Part shown: positions 1-8,797 of the stretch, in pieces
How positions within the stretch are numbered: position 1 is the stretch's first letter
How the letters are laid out: each line of letters starts with the position of its first letter
Origin: Vampirovibrio sp041737375
Lineage (GTDB): Bacteria > Cyanobacteriota > Vampirovibrionia > Vampirovibrionales > Vampirovibrionaceae
Direction of reading: 5' to 3'
Assembly: GCF_041737375.1 (NCBI RefSeq)
Contig: NZ_JBGSRV010000010.1
Span: 434,001-498,000 of the forward strand
DNA: 64,000 nt
Program-made: the position numbers and the translations under genes
Notes under the pieces: model-generated
Databases searched by the model: none
Told to the model about the DNA's origin: nothing
What the model saw: the letters and a program-made list of their open reading frames with translations, nothing else

Positions 1-959
1 AGTCCGTGAGCGCTGAGCACTTGCGCCAATATGTTATCCAGTCTCTGCTTGGGATAAGCCACCGGCAGGTTAAAGGTTTCATCATACAAAGTAAGGCAAC
101 CAAAATAGAGATTTTGCAACACTTTTTGACGATCAAAGCCCGTAAAATCAGGTTGCATAAAGGCGCGAGTCAGTTGTCTGGCCCGATCGGGACGGAAGTT
201 GAAAAACAAAATGGCATCGCCATCCTGCATCCCTTCATAAGTAAAATCGCAAACGGCAGGCTCTACAAACTCATCGAAAACATCCTGGCGGTAGCTCCAC
301 AGTAGGGAATCCACACTAAAAGGATGCTTGCGACCGTTGCCCAGCACCAGATTCTCATACGTTTTTAAGGTCCGCTCCCAGCGGTTATCGCGATCCATGG
401 CATAGTAACGACCGTGGATGGTGGCAATTTGCGGTAAGTCTAAAACAAGCAGCTTTTCTTCCACAACTTGCAAATATTTTTCGGCACTTTGGGGTGAGAC
501 ATCCCGGCCATCCAGAAAGGCATGCAACTTTACGTTGCTAACCGACTGCTGTTTGCAAAAGTCCAGCAAGGCCAGCACTTGATTGAGCGAACTATGGACG
601 CCGCCATCGCTCACCAGCCCCATGAGGTGCAAGGTGCCGCCACTGTGCTTCACATGGTTGACCGCCGATAAAAACGTGGGGTTGGTAAAAAAGTCGCCGT
701 CCCGAATGGATTTGTTAATGCGGGTAATTTCCTGATAAACCACCCGACCGGCACCCATATTCAAGTGGCCCACTTCCGAGTTGCCCATTTGCCCTTCCGG
801 CAAGCCCACCGCTTCACCCGAAGCTTCTAAAGCAATGTGGGGATATTTGGCCAGTAACGAGTCATAATAAGACGGCTCAGCCAATTTAATAGCATTACCG
901 GGGACTTCCTCTCGGATGCCCCAGCCGTCAAGAATCAGAAGCGCAACAGTTTTTTTCAT
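1..959 (-). CDS. gpmI: 2,3-bisphosphoglycerate-independent phosphoglycerate mutase, 3' end cut by window
   Basis: Interconverts 3- and 2-phosphoglycerate in cytoplasmic glycolysis and gluconeogenesis. Reading leftward from the ATG at 959, the protein opens with KKTVALLILDGWGIRE, the metal-binding alkaline-phosphatase-like start of the family. It continues with the MGNSEVGHLNMGAGR segment holding the catalytic serine, then HAFLDGRDVSP and FFNFRPDRARQ. About 319 residues are visible of the usual 510 or so; the rest lies before position 1. The start is divergent from ilvE with only 38 bp between the two start codons, so their promoters must overlap. The identification is secure; the missing C-terminus cannot be judged. 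Confidence 0.95.
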   Translation of the reverse strand, partial: MKKTVALLILDGWGIREEVPGNAIKLAEPSYYDSLLAKYPHIALEASGEAVGLPEGQMGNSEVGHLNMGAGRVVYQEITRINKSIRDGDFFTNPTFLSAVNHVKHSGGTLHLMGLVSDGGVHSSLNQVLALLDFCKQQSVSNVKLHAFLDGRDVSPQSAEKYLQVVEEKLLVLDLPQIATIHGRYYAMDRDNRWERTLKTYENLVLGNGRKHPFSVDSLLWSYRQDVFDEFVEPAVCDFTYEGMQDGDAILFFNFRPDRARQLTRAFMQPDFTGFDRQKVLQNLYFGCLTLYDETFNLPVAYPKQRLDNILAQVLSAHG

Positions 960-997
960 ATAATACTAGGGTAACACAGACAGGACAGGTAACCAAA

Positions 998-1972
998 GTG
1001 ACGAACGAACTGAAATCGGAAACCGCGGAGCAGAAAACCGGGTCGACCGCCGTAAAAGTGGAATACGCTTATTTTCAAGGAAAACTGGTGCCTTTTCAAG
1101 AGGCCACTCTGGATTTACGCAACCCCGCCTTTTTGTACGGCACCTCTCTGTTTGAAGGCATCCGGGGGTATTGGGTGGCGGACAAACGCCAGCTTTCCGT
1201 GTTTCGGATGAAAGAGCATTACGATCGCCTGCTAAACAACAGCAAACTGTTTTACATGACCCCGGATCTCAGCACCGAGCAGCTTTGCCAGTTAACCGTG
1301 GAATTGATTGAAAAAAATCAACATGACAGCGATATTTACATTCGCCCCACCTTATACAAAAGCGGGGAAAGCATTACCCCCAGCCTGGAATATACCGCCA
1401 CGGAATTTTGCCTGTGGACCAAGCCCATGGGTGAGTATCTGGATTTGGAAAAAGGGTTGAGCGTTTGCGTATCCAACTGGCGACGGTTGCCGGATAACAG
1501 CATTCCAGCCCGAGCCAAAGCGGGTGGGGCCTACATGAACACCGCACTGGCCGTGACCGATGCCCGCAAAATGGGCTTCGATGACGCTATTTTCCTCACC
1601 CAGGAAGGCACGGTATCCGAAGGAAGCGCTATGAACCTGTTCCTGATTCGGAATGGCAAACTGGTTACCCCCAGCAAAACCGAAGATATTCTGGAAGGCA
1701 TTACCCGAGAAACCATTATGACCCTGGCCAAGCAGGAACTGGGCATTGATACCGAAGAGCGCACCATCGATCGCACCGAGCTTTATCACGCCGATGAGGC
1801 TTTCTTTTGTGGCACAGGCGCCCAGGTGGCCGCTATTTGCAAAATTGACAACCGCCCGGTGGGCAATGGCCAACCCGGCCAGCTGACCCGACAGATTCAG
1901 GACCTGTATTTTGATGTGGTCAAAAACAAACTGCCGCAATATAGCGATTGGTGTACTGTTGTGCAGTTTTAA
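998..1972 (+). CDS. ilvE: Branched-chain amino acid aminotransferase
   Basis: PLP-dependent fold-type IV transaminase, 324 aa, for the last step of Leu, Ile and Val synthesis (2-oxo acid plus glutamate). Family signatures include NPAFLYGTSLFEGIRGYW near residues 43-60, RAKAGGAYMNTALA near 173-186 containing the lysine expected to bind PLP, and EGTVSEGSAMNLFLI. The start is a GTG at 998 with only a weak upstream GACAGG; no better in-frame start precedes the conserved region. It is divergent from gpmI, and an MlaE-like permease follows 59 bp downstream on the same strand. D-amino acid transaminase and aminodeoxychorismate lyase share the fold, but the motifs and length fit IlvE best. Confidence 0.9.
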   Translation: MTNELKSETAEQKTGSTAVKVEYAYFQGKLVPFQEATLDLRNPAFLYGTSLFEGIRGYWVADKRQLSVFRMKEHYDRLLNNSKLFYMTPDLSTEQLCQLTVELIEKNQHDSDIYIRPTLYKSGESITPSLEYTATEFCLWTKPMGEYLDLEKGLSVCVSNWRRLPDNSIPARAKAGGAYMNTALAVTDARKMGFDDAIFLTQEGTVSEGSAMNLFLIRNGKLVTPSKTEDILEGITRETIMTLAKQELGIDTEERTIDRTELYHADEAFFCGTGAQVAAICKIDNRPVGNGQPGQLTRQIQDLYFDVVKNKLPQYSDWCTVVQF

Positions 1973-2031
1973 AATCCCGTATGATAGCAATGATTAGAGG
2001 CAGATAAAACACGACCGATGAAATCACGATC

Positions 2032-2814
2032 ATGAGTTTTACCCAATGGACACCCAAACGATTAACCCACTTTCTGGATGAAGCTGGCTGCTTGTTTATC
2101 AACGTGTGGGATAGCTTCGTATTTCTGGCCAAGGGCCGCACCGACTGGCAGAAAACCATTGTGCAAACCGCTTTGGTAGGATTTGACTCGTTGGGCATGA
2201 GCGTGTTGATTTGTGTGATTACCGGCTCCGTTTTGGCGCTGCAAACGGCCTCTAAATTTGCGCAAACCGGGACAGATTCTTATGTGGGTGGCTTGGTGGC
2301 GCTGGCCATTGTGCGAGAACTGGGGCCTATTTTCACCTGTCTCTCAGTAGGGGCCAGAGCCGGTACCGCCATTGCCGCTGAAATCGCCAACATGAAAGTG
2401 ACCAACCAGGTGGATGCCTTGCGGGTGATGGGTATCAACCCCATTCGCTACCTGTTTTTGCCCCGAATGCTGGCCTGCATGATCGCTTTGCCCATGTTAA
2501 CCATCATCGGGGAAGTGACCGCCATTTTGGGTGGTATGTTCGTTGCCGACTGGGTGTCCGGCCTGCATTATCATATGTATCTGGAATCGGTGTGGCTGTT
2601 TGTAAAGCCCTATGATATTCGAGTCAGCCTGTTTAAAGCGGTTATTTTCGGCATGATTTTGGCGGCCATTAGCTGTACGGTGGGCCTGAACGCCAAGGGC
2701 GGCGCTCGAGAAGTGGGTCTATCCACCACCAAGGCGGTGGTATGGATTGCCGTCACCATTATGATTACCGACTTTTTCCTAACCTGGATCTTTTTTGGAA
2801 CCAGCTACGACTAA
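2032..2814 (+). CDS. MlaE/YrbE-family ABC transporter permease
   Basis: Inner-membrane permease of the MlaE family, 260 aa, which moves phospholipid or other lipids across the envelope with an ATPase and an MCE-domain substrate-binding protein. Hallmarks are GSVLALQTASKFAQ, the conserved cytoplasmic segment VRELGPIFTCLSVGARAGTAIAAEI near residues 92-118, the DALRVMG motif, and several hydrophobic segments. The gene stands alone here: no MlaF-like ATPase or MlaD-like MCE gene is adjacent, so partners must be encoded elsewhere. Start ATG at 2032; no clear ribosome binding site is visible. It may be cotranscribed with ilvE. Substrate unknown. Confidence 0.88.
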   Translation: MSFTQWTPKRLTHFLDEAGCLFINVWDSFVFLAKGRTDWQKTIVQTALVGFDSLGMSVLICVITGSVLALQTASKFAQTGTDSYVGGLVALAIVRELGPIFTCLSVGARAGTAIAAEIANMKVTNQVDALRVMGINPIRYLFLPRMLACMIALPMLTIIGEVTAILGGMFVADWVSGLHYHMYLESVWLFVKPYDIRVSLFKAVIFGMILAAISCTVGLNAKGGAREVGLSTTKAVVWIAVTIMITDFFLTWIFFGTSYD

Positions 2815-2841
2815 ACCAAAACGGGAATCTTTCATCTCACC

Positions 2842-3348
2842 ATGCCATATCCCGATTTAGCCCGTTTAACGGCCCTCAACCCAATTCCCGCCATCACACC
2901 CGCCAGCCCAGCAGCAAGCTGGAACACTTCATCACTGGCAATACCCACGCCCAATCCCGGTGCGGCGCTGATTGCGCTGCAAACCGTGGGCATTCAAACC
3001 AGCGAAGCTTTTCGACTCCTCACCTGCTTGCAACGGGATCACGATACGTTTTATCACGCTGGCAAACTGCTGAATGGAAAAGCTTATCTGGTGAGCAACA
3101 ACGATCAGCTATTTTATGGCAAACCGGGTCAAATGAAGGCTATACAGGTCATTCAAGCCTATCGCACCAAATGTATAGGCCAGCAAAAAAGGGTGCTGGA
3201 TGCGGAAAATGGCTTCACAATCACCATTCAGGCTCAAAACGCTCAGCCTGTCACGGCTCAGGCGCATCAACGCTATTGGCGTCATCTCTCGTTAAAAATC
3301 CCGCACTCGCGACAAGCGCATCTCTCTAACCTCAGCATTGAGATTTAA
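2842..3348 (+). CDS. Hypothetical protein, 168 aa
   Basis: I do not recognise this protein. The first 35 residues are rich in Pro, Ala and Ser and probably disordered; the rest is mixed alpha/beta and polar, with no signal peptide or membrane segment. A short Cys-containing stretch reads AYRTKCIGQQKR. It begins 27 bp after the MlaE-like gene on the same strand and ends in a 4-bp tail-to-tail overlap with the methyltransferase. The ribosome binding site is weak. An overlapping longer frame from 2742 was considered and rejected because its composition looks like a shadow. Confidence 0.55.
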   Translation: MPYPDLARLTALNPIPAITPASPAASWNTSSLAIPTPNPGAALIALQTVGIQTSEAFRLLTCLQRDHDTFYHAGKLLNGKAYLVSNNDQLFYGKPGQMKAIQVIQAYRTKCIGQQKRVLDAENGFTITIQAQNAQPVTAQAHQRYWRHLSLKIPHSRQAHLSNLSIEI

Positions 3349-4067
3349 GGCTCAATTGGTCTGGAAGCCCCAAAAACCGTCCACATCAAATTACGCCAAT
3401 ACGCCTCAACATCTTGAAAGCCACTGGTGGTGAGCCATTGAAAATGGGCTTGTAATGGGGCGTAATGATCATACTGCTCGGCATGATCGCTCCACAACTG
3501 AATATCGGCTTCGGTGGCCCCATTTTGCCTGGCCCAAATTTCCCACCGGCGCATGTTTTCCAAATGCACCGACTCAGGCACCCCCAGCACTTCATCGGCG
3601 CAACGAAACAAACCACCGGGTTTTAACCACTGAAAAATCCGTTCATATAAAACCGGCTTTTCAGCATCCCGCAAGTGATGAAGGGCCATGCTGGAAATGA
3701 CCAGATCAAAAGATTCAGGCTGAAAGGACACCTCCATAAAGCCGCCCTGCAACAATTGCAACTGCTCCGATTCCGCACCCAGTTTTACGGCGGCCAACTT
3801 CAGCATATCCGGGGATAAATCCACCAGCGTTAAGCGGGCATTCGGAAACAAAGCACGAAGCAGCACGGACAAGTTACCGGTACCGCAGCCTAACTCCAAA
3901 ATACGAAGCGGTTTTTCAACCCCTAAAAAACAATAGCCCAACAAGGCATCCAGCATCTCCCGGTATGGCGGAATCGCTTTTCGAATGCTCTGATCGTAAT
4001 CCTCGCTAACCCGATCAAAAAAATCACCCACCGAAGCCTCAGGGGTCTGCGAAAAATCTGCGCCCAT
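3345..4067 (-). CDS. Class I SAM-dependent methyltransferase
   Basis: Cytoplasmic methyltransferase of the Rossmann class, 240 aa. Motif I is RILELGCGTGNLSVLL near residues 54-69, followed by an acidic end of strand 2 (LTLVDLSPDML), then SFDLVISSMALHHL and LKPGGLFRCAD. This layout fits the Methyltransf_11/25 group acting on small molecules or lipids; the substrate cannot be told. The start is ATG at 4067 behind an AGAGG ribosome binding site 7 nt upstream. It lies downstream of the fab operon terminator on the same strand and converges with the hypothetical gene at 2842. Confidence 0.8.
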   Translation of the reverse strand: MGADFSQTPEASVGDFFDRVSEDYDQSIRKAIPPYREMLDALLGYCFLGVEKPLRILELGCGTGNLSVLLRALFPNARLTLVDLSPDMLKLAAVKLGAESEQLQLLQGGFMEVSFQPESFDLVISSMALHHLRDAEKPVLYERIFQWLKPGGLFRCADEVLGVPESVHLENMRRWEIWARQNGATEADIQLWSDHAEQYDHYAPLQAHFQWLTTSGFQDVEAYWRNLMWTVFGASRPIEP

Positions 4068-4140
4068 ACACCAACCTCTTCATCGCTCAATGTTTGTTAA
4101 TACATAGTAGCCTTGCGAAGCCCCATAGAGCAACCCGACC

Positions 4141-4176
4141 CTAAAACGGCCCGCTAAATAAATAGCGAGCCGTCTT
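4141..4176 (-). terminator. Rho-independent terminator of the fab operon
   Basis: Read leftward, ACGGCTCGCT and AGCGGGCCGT form a 10-bp stem (one G-U pair) around an 8-nt loop, followed by TTTT. On the plus strand the same stem carries a C/A mismatch, so the signal favours leftward transcripts leaving fabF. Confidence 0.75.
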
Positions 4177-4204
4177 AAAAGTAAAAATCCCTTAAAGTGT
4201 GATA

Positions 4205-5464
4205 TTAACCGGGATAGCCTTTAAACAGCAATGAAGCGTTATGTCCGCCAAAGCCAAAGGAATTGGACATGGCCACATCCAGCTTATCCAGTGTGCGAAC
4301 GTGATTGGGCGTGTAATTCAAATCACACTGCTCATCGGGATTGTCCAGGTTAATGGTAGGAGGCACCATTTTATGCTGAATCGCCATCAACGAAATCACA
4401 GCTTCCACCGCCCCGGTAGCGCCCAGCATATGACCGGTCATGCTTTTGGTTGAACTCAGTACCAAATCTTTATGCGCATGCTCGCCAAATACCCGCTTAA
4501 TGGCCATGGTTTCAGCAATATCACCCAAAGGTGTACTGGTACCGTGAACGTTAATGTAATCCACTTTGTCCGCTTCCAGTCCAGCATCGGCCAAAGCCAG
4601 CTGCATGGCCCGAGCAGCGCCATTTCCATCCGCACAAGGGGCCACAATGTCATTGGCATCGGCAGTGCGTCCGTAGCCGATGATTTCACCCAGAATATTG
4701 GCCCCACGGGCTTTGGCATGCTCTAATTCTTCCAGCACAACCACGCCCGCGCCTTCGGAAATGACAAAGCCATCCCGATCCTTGTCAAAGGGACGACTTG
4801 CCTGTTGAGGCGCATCATACCGCTGTGACAAAGCCCGCATGTTGGTAAAGCCAGCAACAGACAAGGAGGTAATCGGTGCTTCCGCCCCCCCCGCCATAAT
4901 CACATCGGCCTCGCCGTACTGAATCATGCGGAAACCATCGCCAATGGAGTTGGCTCCCGTAGCACAAGCGGTTACCACAGACTGATTGGGGCCTTTGGCG
5001 TTGTATTCAATGGCAATCCAACCACCCGCGATATCGCAGATCATCATTGGCACCAGGAACGGGCTGCACTTGTTAAAGCCCTTTTCCAGCGAGTGTTTCA
5101 TCTGGATTTCAATGGTGCCAATCCCACCGGCGGCACTACTGACCACAACCCCAAAACGGTTGGGGTCCACAGCACCCTCATACAGCCCAGATTGCTCGTA
5201 GGCCATTTTGGCGGCGGCCACAGCAAACTGCGTGTAACGATCCATACGCCGGGATTCTTTTTTGTCCATGTAGTCTTCCGGTACAAAATCAGTGCAGATT
5301 CCAGCGATTTTGCAGGTCATTTCTTGCTCGGGGACCAGTGTATTTTCACCAATACCCGATTGACCTTTAACCAGGTTATCCCACATGGTTTCAAGTGTGC
5401 TGCCAACGGGCGTTACAACGCCCATTCCAGTGACAACCACACGGCGCTTTCCATAGTTTGCCAT
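4205..5464 (-). CDS. fabF: 3-oxoacyl-ACP synthase II (KAS II)
   Basis: Condenses malonyl-ACP with growing acyl-ACP in type II fatty acid elongation; cytoplasmic, 419 aa, full length. It opens with RRVVVTGMGVVTPVG. The catalytic cysteine lies in VTACATGANSIGDGF near residue 165, and the two catalytic histidines in NVHGTSTPLGD and KSMTGHMLGATGA, giving the Cys-His-His triad of KAS I/II. The last gene of the leftward operon, 84 bp after acpP, and followed by a terminator. The ribosome binding site is weak (AAGG about 15 nt upstream). Confidence 0.96.
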   Translation of the reverse strand: MANYGKRRVVVTGMGVVTPVGSTLETMWDNLVKGQSGIGENTLVPEQEMTCKIAGICTDFVPEDYMDKKESRRMDRYTQFAVAAAKMAYEQSGLYEGAVDPNRFGVVVSSAAGGIGTIEIQMKHSLEKGFNKCSPFLVPMMICDIAGGWIAIEYNAKGPNQSVVTACATGANSIGDGFRMIQYGEADVIMAGGAEAPITSLSVAGFTNMRALSQRYDAPQQASRPFDKDRDGFVISEGAGVVVLEELEHAKARGANILGEIIGYGRTADANDIVAPCADGNGAARAMQLALADAGLEADKVDYINVHGTSTPLGDIAETMAIKRVFGEHAHKDLVLSSTKSMTGHMLGATGAVEAVISLMAIQHKMVPPTINLDNPDEQCDLNYTPNHVRTLDKLDVAMSNSFGFGGHNASLLFKGYPG

Positions 5465-5548
5465 GATGTCTTAACAGGACCTTATCATTGATGTGGAGTA
5501 CAGTCGGTCAAGATTCATCTTGACCCAAGTCGGAAGGGAACGACTGTC

Positions 5549-5797
5549 TTATTTCTGGCTTTTTTCGATGTAGCTGACAGCGTCTTGAACAGTCTGGATT
5601 TTTTCAGCTTCTTCATCAGGAATTTCGGTACCGAATTCCTCTTCAAAAGCCATTACCAATTCAACGGTATCCAAAGAATCAGCACCCAAGTCCTGGCTGA
5701 AATTAGCTTCAGGGGTCACTTCAGCCTCATCCACGCTCAGTTGCTCGACGATTACTTTTTTAACCCGTTCAAATACGGTTTGAGTAGCGTTGCCCAT
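5549..5797 (-). CDS. acpP: Acyl carrier protein
   Basis: Carries acyl chains on 4'-phosphopantetheine through fatty acid synthesis. The protein is 82 aa, acidic, with the attachment serine in LGADSLDTVEL near residue 42, and EEFGTEIPDEEAEKI in the third helix region. The start was chosen at the ATG at 5797 (MGNATQ) because GGAG lies 9 nt upstream; an ATG two codons earlier is only 3 nt from it and a TTG further up overlaps it. It sits between fabG and fabF in the conserved order. Confidence 0.96.
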   Translation of the reverse strand: MGNATQTVFERVKKVIVEQLSVDEAEVTPEANFSQDLGADSLDTVELVMAFEEEFGTEIPDEEAEKIQTVQDAVSYIEKSQK

Positions 5798-5902
5798 TGT
5801 CATAATCTCCAATTACAGTTTGATTAACGGATAAAAACCTGAGTTGCCATTGATTGTTGACGATAAATTTTAATTCAAAGGGGACGAGAGCATCCAGAAA
5901 AT

Positions 5903-6637
5903 TTAAAAAACGAGTCCACCATCAACATGAAGGACCTGACCCGTAATATAATTCCCCGATGTTATCAAAAAGAGAACGGCCTTGGCAATATCTTCAGGCG
6001 CGCCGAGGCGGCCAAGCGGGATATGCTCAATCAATTTCTCCTTAGGGACGCTTTCGGTCATGTCGGTTTCAATGAAACCGGGCGCCACCACATTGGCGGT
6101 TACCCCCCGGCTACCGAATTCCTTGGCGATAGATTTGGTAAAACCAATCAGCCCCGCCTTGCTAGCGGCATAATTGGCCTGTCCAGCGTTCCCGTAAACG
6201 CCAACCACGCTGGAAATGTTCACAATGGCGCCAGCACGTTGCTTTAACATAATTCGAGAGGCGGCACGGCAAGTATAGAAGGAACCGGCCAAATTGGTAT
6301 CCAGCACTTTGGCCCAATCATCGTCACTCATACGCATCAGCAAGCCATCTCGGGTAATACCGGCGTTATTAACCAAGGCGTCAATTCGGCCAAACTGCTT
6401 GTGGGCCTGCTCAATCAAAGCCTGAGCCTCAGCGGGGTTCGCTGCGTCCGCTTGTACCGCCAACGCCTCTACCCCAAACCCTTTCACCATGGCCTCCACT
6501 TCCTGAGCGGCAGCCTGATTGGAAGCGTAACTGAAGGCCACATTAAAGCCCGCTTCAGCCAAAGCCTTTACAATGGCCCGGCCAATGCCTCGAGAGCCTC
6601 CGGTCACAATTGCGGTTTTCGCTGATGGGTTACTCAT
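5903..6637 (-). CDS. fabG: 3-oxoacyl-ACP reductase
   Basis: NADPH-dependent short-chain dehydrogenase that reduces 3-ketoacyl-ACP. The protein is about 244 aa with the cofactor motif TGGSRGIGRAI, the NNAG motif, the catalytic serine in NISSVVG and YAASK with the catalytic Tyr and Lys; it ends GQVLHVDGGLVF as FabG does. Four possible starts are clustered; the ATG at 6637 is 9 nt from AAGGAA, whereas the ATG at 6646 directly abuts that site. It lies 42 bp after fabD and 105 bp before acpP. Confidence 0.95.
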   Translation of the reverse strand: MSNPSAKTAIVTGGSRGIGRAIVKALAEAGFNVAFSYASNQAAAQEVEAMVKGFGVEALAVQADAANPAEAQALIEQAHKQFGRIDALVNNAGITRDGLLMRMSDDDWAKVLDTNLAGSFYTCRAASRIMLKQRAGAIVNISSVVGVYGNAGQANYAASKAGLIGFTKSIAKEFGSRGVTANVVAPGFIETDMTESVPKEKLIEHIPLGRLGAPEDIAKAVLFLITSGNYITGQVLHVDGGLVF

Positions 6638-6678
6638 GGTCATCATTTCCTTGATAAAAACTCGACAAAAAAGAAGCC

Positions 6679-7629
6679 CTAAACGTTGACAGGCGCTGCT
6701 TGCAAAGCAACCACCGTCGCATCCAGAGAAGCGACATCCAGCACGTTATACAAGCGGACTTCCGGGAACATCTTTTTAAACATCCCGGTCAACACTTTGC
6801 CGGGGCCAAATTCTACCACGGTATCCACACCTTCCTCACGGATCATGCGGGTCATGGTCTGGGTCCAGCAAACCGAATGATCGATTTGCTTACTCAATTT
6901 AGCCTGAGCGTCAATGCCTTGTGTGGTTAAAGCCGCGTCTACATTAGTCACTACAGGCATCTGGGCGTTCTGAAAATCAAAATCGCTGAGGTATTCAGTA
7001 AACGACTGCGCCGCTGGACTCATCAGCGGGGAATGAAAAGCACCGCCCACCGGCAAAGGAATCACCCGCTTGGCACCAGCGGATTTAAGCAGCTCCGACA
7101 CTTGTTCTACAGCGGCCACAGCCCCGGAAATCACAATCTGGCTATCCGTATTATAGTTGGCCACGGCAATCACCGCCTGAGAGTCGTGGCGATAAGCGTT
7201 GACAATGGCATCCACCTGATCGCCATTCAAGCCCAATACGGCGCTCATGGCACCCTTGGGAGCGGCTTCCATCAATTCAGAACGACGCTTGACCAACTGA
7301 GCCGCTGTTTCCAACGAAATAACGTCAGCAGCGTATAACGCCCCGTATTCGCCCAAACTGTGACCTGCCAACAGATGGGGCTTCACATCACAACGGGAAC
7401 GAAACAGTTCCAGAGCTGCGATTGAGGTCGCCAAAATAGCGGGCTGGGTATACAGGGTGCGGCGAAGCTCCTCTTCAGGGCCTTCAAAGCAAATTTGGCT
7501 TAAGTGGGCGGCCACAATGTGATCAAACGTGTCATAAACATGGCGAGCTTCGGGCAAGTCAGCAAGGTCTTTCCCCATGCCGACCGACTGGGAACCTTGC
7601 CCCGGAAATACAAACGCGATTTTACTCAT
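6679..7629 (-). CDS. fabD: Malonyl-CoA-ACP transacylase
   Basis: Transfers malonyl from CoA to ACP, feeding fatty acid elongation. The protein is 316 aa, starting SKIAFVFPGQGSQSVGMG, with the nucleophile serine in GHSLGEYGALYAADV near residue 94 and the partner histidine in VGGAFHSPLM. It ends with VVEFGPGKVLTGMFKK, typical for FabD. The start was set at ATG 7629 (AAAGG 8 nt upstream) rather than the in-frame GTG three codons earlier. It lies 19 bp after fabH in the operon. Confidence 0.95.
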   Translation of the reverse strand: MSKIAFVFPGQGSQSVGMGKDLADLPEARHVYDTFDHIVAAHLSQICFEGPEEELRRTLYTQPAILATSIAALELFRSRCDVKPHLLAGHSLGEYGALYAADVISLETAAQLVKRRSELMEAAPKGAMSAVLGLNGDQVDAIVNAYRHDSQAVIAVANYNTDSQIVISGAVAAVEQVSELLKSAGAKRVIPLPVGGAFHSPLMSPAAQSFTEYLSDFDFQNAQMPVVTNVDAALTTQGIDAQAKLSKQIDHSVCWTQTMTRMIREEGVDTVVEFGPGKVLTGMFKKMFPEVRLYNVLDVASLDATVVALQAAPVNV

Positions 7630-7648
7630 CGGTGTCACCTTTTCAAAA

Positions 7649-8797
7649 CTAGACGGCAGCGGCTTCCCGTACCTTCAATTGGTCGTGACATTGCTGCATC
7701 TCTGCTTTTAACGCCTGAGGAAGGCGTTGATCCACAGCGGTCCAGCGCATAATGCTGGTGGCCCAGGCAAGACCCGCCCCAAATCCGCACATCACCAGCA
7801 ATTCACCCGGCTTAACACGCCCACTCAACACCGCCTCGTTCAAGGCAATGGGAATGGAAGCAGCGGAAGTGTTGCCATACTTATCCAGATTCACAATCAA
7901 GCGCTCTGCAGGGATATTCAACTTTTCAGACATAGCCTGCATAATGCGAATGTTGGCTTGGTGCAGCACCACGTGATCCACTTGATCAATGCTCAACCCG
8001 GCGCGATCCAGCACCTGCTGAATGGACTTGGGCACCACGCCCACCGCAAATTTAAAGACTTCACGGCCATTCATGTAAACGTAATCATTCACCGGGGTTT
8101 TGGGTTCAACCAACGGGCAGTTCTCCGCCTGCGTGAACAGGGTCAACTCCATGCCCTTGGCCCCGTCCAAATGGAGATCGCTGGCCAAAATATTGTCGGA
8201 AGCGCCTTTTTCGGCCTTTAAAATAGCGGCTCCGGCGCCATCCCCGAACAAAATGCAGGTGTTTCGGTCATGCCAGTTGGTGTATCGAGAATGAATATCA
8301 GCCCCAATCACCAAAGCGGTTTTACACATGCCGGTTTTCAGAAACTGTTGGGCAATAATTAAGCCATAAACAAAGCCAGAGCAAGCCAAGGCCATATCAA
8401 AGCCAGCGGCGTTTTGAGCGCCAATGGCAGTTTGCACTTGGCAGGCCACCGCAGGATAAATGGTATCGGGCGTGGAGGAAGCCACAATAATCAGCTCAAT
8501 TTCAGAGCCTTGCATGCCAGCGCTGGCCAATGCCTGAAAAGCCGCTTCTGTCGCCAAATCAGCGACGCTTTCATCCCCGGAAACCACATAACGGGTTTTA
8601 ATACCGGTTCTGGACTGGATCCACTCATCGGAGGTATCAACCAGAGTGGCGATATCGTCGTTGGTAATGCAGCGATCGGGAACGTGAGCGCCAATTCCGG
8701 CCAAACTGATCCCGTAACCAAACAAGTTGTCTGGCTTGGAAAAAGGGGCTTTTACGCTCTGCTCACTCGACTCAGATTCTCTATTGGGCGTGGTCAT
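7649..8797 (-). CDS. fabH: 3-oxoacyl-ACP synthase III (KAS III)
   Basis: Starts fatty acid synthesis by condensing acetyl-CoA with malonyl-ACP. The catalytic triad is visible: Cys in MALACSGFVYGL, His in VVLHQANIRIM, Asn in DKYGNTSAAS. The start at ATG 8797 gives 382 aa and overlaps the end of plsX by 17 bp, with GGAAGGG 10 nt upstream inside plsX; the longer open frame to 8911 lies within plsX and is not used. The enzyme is longer than the usual 320-330 aa, with a polar 35-residue N-terminal and about 30-residue C-terminal extension. Confidence 0.94.
   Translation of the reverse strand: MTTPNRESESSEQSVKAPFSKPDNLFGYGISLAGIGAHVPDRCITNDDIATLVDTSDEWIQSRTGIKTRYVVSGDESVADLATEAAFQALASAGMQGSEIELIIVASSTPDTIYPAVACQVQTAIGAQNAAGFDMALACSGFVYGLIIAQQFLKTGMCKTALVIGADIHSRYTNWHDRNTCILFGDGAGAAILKAEKGASDNILASDLHLDGAKGMELTLFTQAENCPLVEPKTPVNDYVYMNGREVFKFAVGVVPKSIQQVLDRAGLSIDQVDHVVLHQANIRIMQAMSEKLNIPAERLIVNLDKYGNTSAASIPIALNEAVLSGRVKPGELLVMCGFGAGLAWATSIMRWTAVDQRLPQALKAEMQQCHDQLKVREAAAV

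Noticed and set aside
2742..3329. 195-codon frame overlapping the end of the MlaE-like gene
   Set aside because: It overlaps two better frames and has a composition typical of an out-of-frame read.
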